64,000 nucleotides of DNA from Archegozetes longisetosus (lineage: Eukaryota; Arthropoda; Arachnida; Sarcoptiformes; Trhypochthoniidae): the NCBI GenBank assembly GCA_018873245.2, contig JAEMBT020000003.1:3181843-3245842 (forward strand), in the 5' to 3' direction. The position numbers were made by a program, and so were the translations under genes. This document shows positions 63,657-64,000 of the stretch, piece after piece (position 1 is the stretch's first letter; each line of letters starts with the position of its first letter). The notes beneath the pieces were generated by a model. It was given only the letters and a program-made list of their open reading frames with translations. It was not told where the DNA came from and ran no database searches.

Positions 63657-64000
63657 GTACTGAATTCTTAATATTTTGATTTTGACTCAAAGTTAGAATT
63701 TATTGAAACGTTAAGCTGGTCTATCTTAGAGTAAAGTAGACGATATAGGCAGGAATGCGCCCATATATACAAGATATACAAGATGTCCAAATCTTGCTTA
63801 CCTTATAGTCTTTTAATATACATATATTGCAAATTCCTAAACATCGAAATATCGATTATTTAGCTTCTATAGTGCATATTGTTGCCAAAGCGCTCCACTC
63901 GAAAACTGTTTCTTCAAACTTCTTGACTTTCAAGAAATAAATTCTTAGTTCTTTCAATGCCATCAAAAAGCTGATTTATTCCTAAAAGTGACTTCACTTT
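63657..64000. other. Right edge, nothing recognised
   Basis: AT-rich DNA with a short ATACAAGAT repeat near 63765-63785. No coding or RNA feature was seen. Confidence 0.5.

Overview
The window is animal nuclear DNA: very AT-rich, with spliced protein-coding genes whose introns obey GT-AG and range from under 90 bases to several kb, separated by long gene-poor stretches. The recognisable proteins (Topors, ASCC1, MIER1, a secreted ADAMTS protease, a PDZ-C2-RhoGAP protein of the SYD-1 type, CPEB1/Orb, ataxin-10, glucoside xylosyltransferase) are metazoan. The SYD-1 protein reads like the arthropod form, so an arthropod, perhaps a mite or other chelicerate, is my best guess. The species cannot be fixed from the sequence alone.

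Layout. Positions 1-34552 carry six genes, all on the minus strand: Topors (cut by the left edge), ASCC1 (one exon), MIER1 (six coding exons), an ADAMTS (18 coding exons over 10.5 kb), and Syd1 (seven coding exons over 8.3 kb) with a two-exon CPEB1/orb gene nested inside its fourth intron. From 34553 to 47536 there is a gene desert holding a short inverted-repeat transposon, a decayed F-box gene and scraps of coding-like sequence. Ataxin-10 (two exons) and a glucoside xylosyltransferase (five exons) lie on the plus strand at 47537-52794, with a hairpin-like foldback element and a possible small secreted-peptide ORF between them. From 52795 to the end I recognise no gene, only simple repeats, two GC-rich islands and two unrecognised coding-like pieces, one of which (63527-63656) looks like an exon.

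I joined exons by hand, using reading phase, splice consensus and remembered family sequence; every junction keeps frame. The genes do not form one pathway. Several are regulators (ubiquitin/SUMO ligase, transcription coregulators, mRNA translation control, synapse assembly) and two act in the secretory route (ADAMTS, xylosyltransferase). The most notable structures are a 7-base microexon that splits the ADAMTS zinc-binding motif, a duplicated thrombospondin plus cysteine-rich module in the same protein, the CPEB gene nested in an intron that cuts the RhoGAP domain, a decayed zinc-finger gene inside an ADAMTS intron, and two families of small DNA transposons. I did not find a convincing new biological system. 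The nearest candidates are an unrecognised two-cysteine secreted-peptide ORF and an unrecognised cysteine-bearing exon at the right edge.
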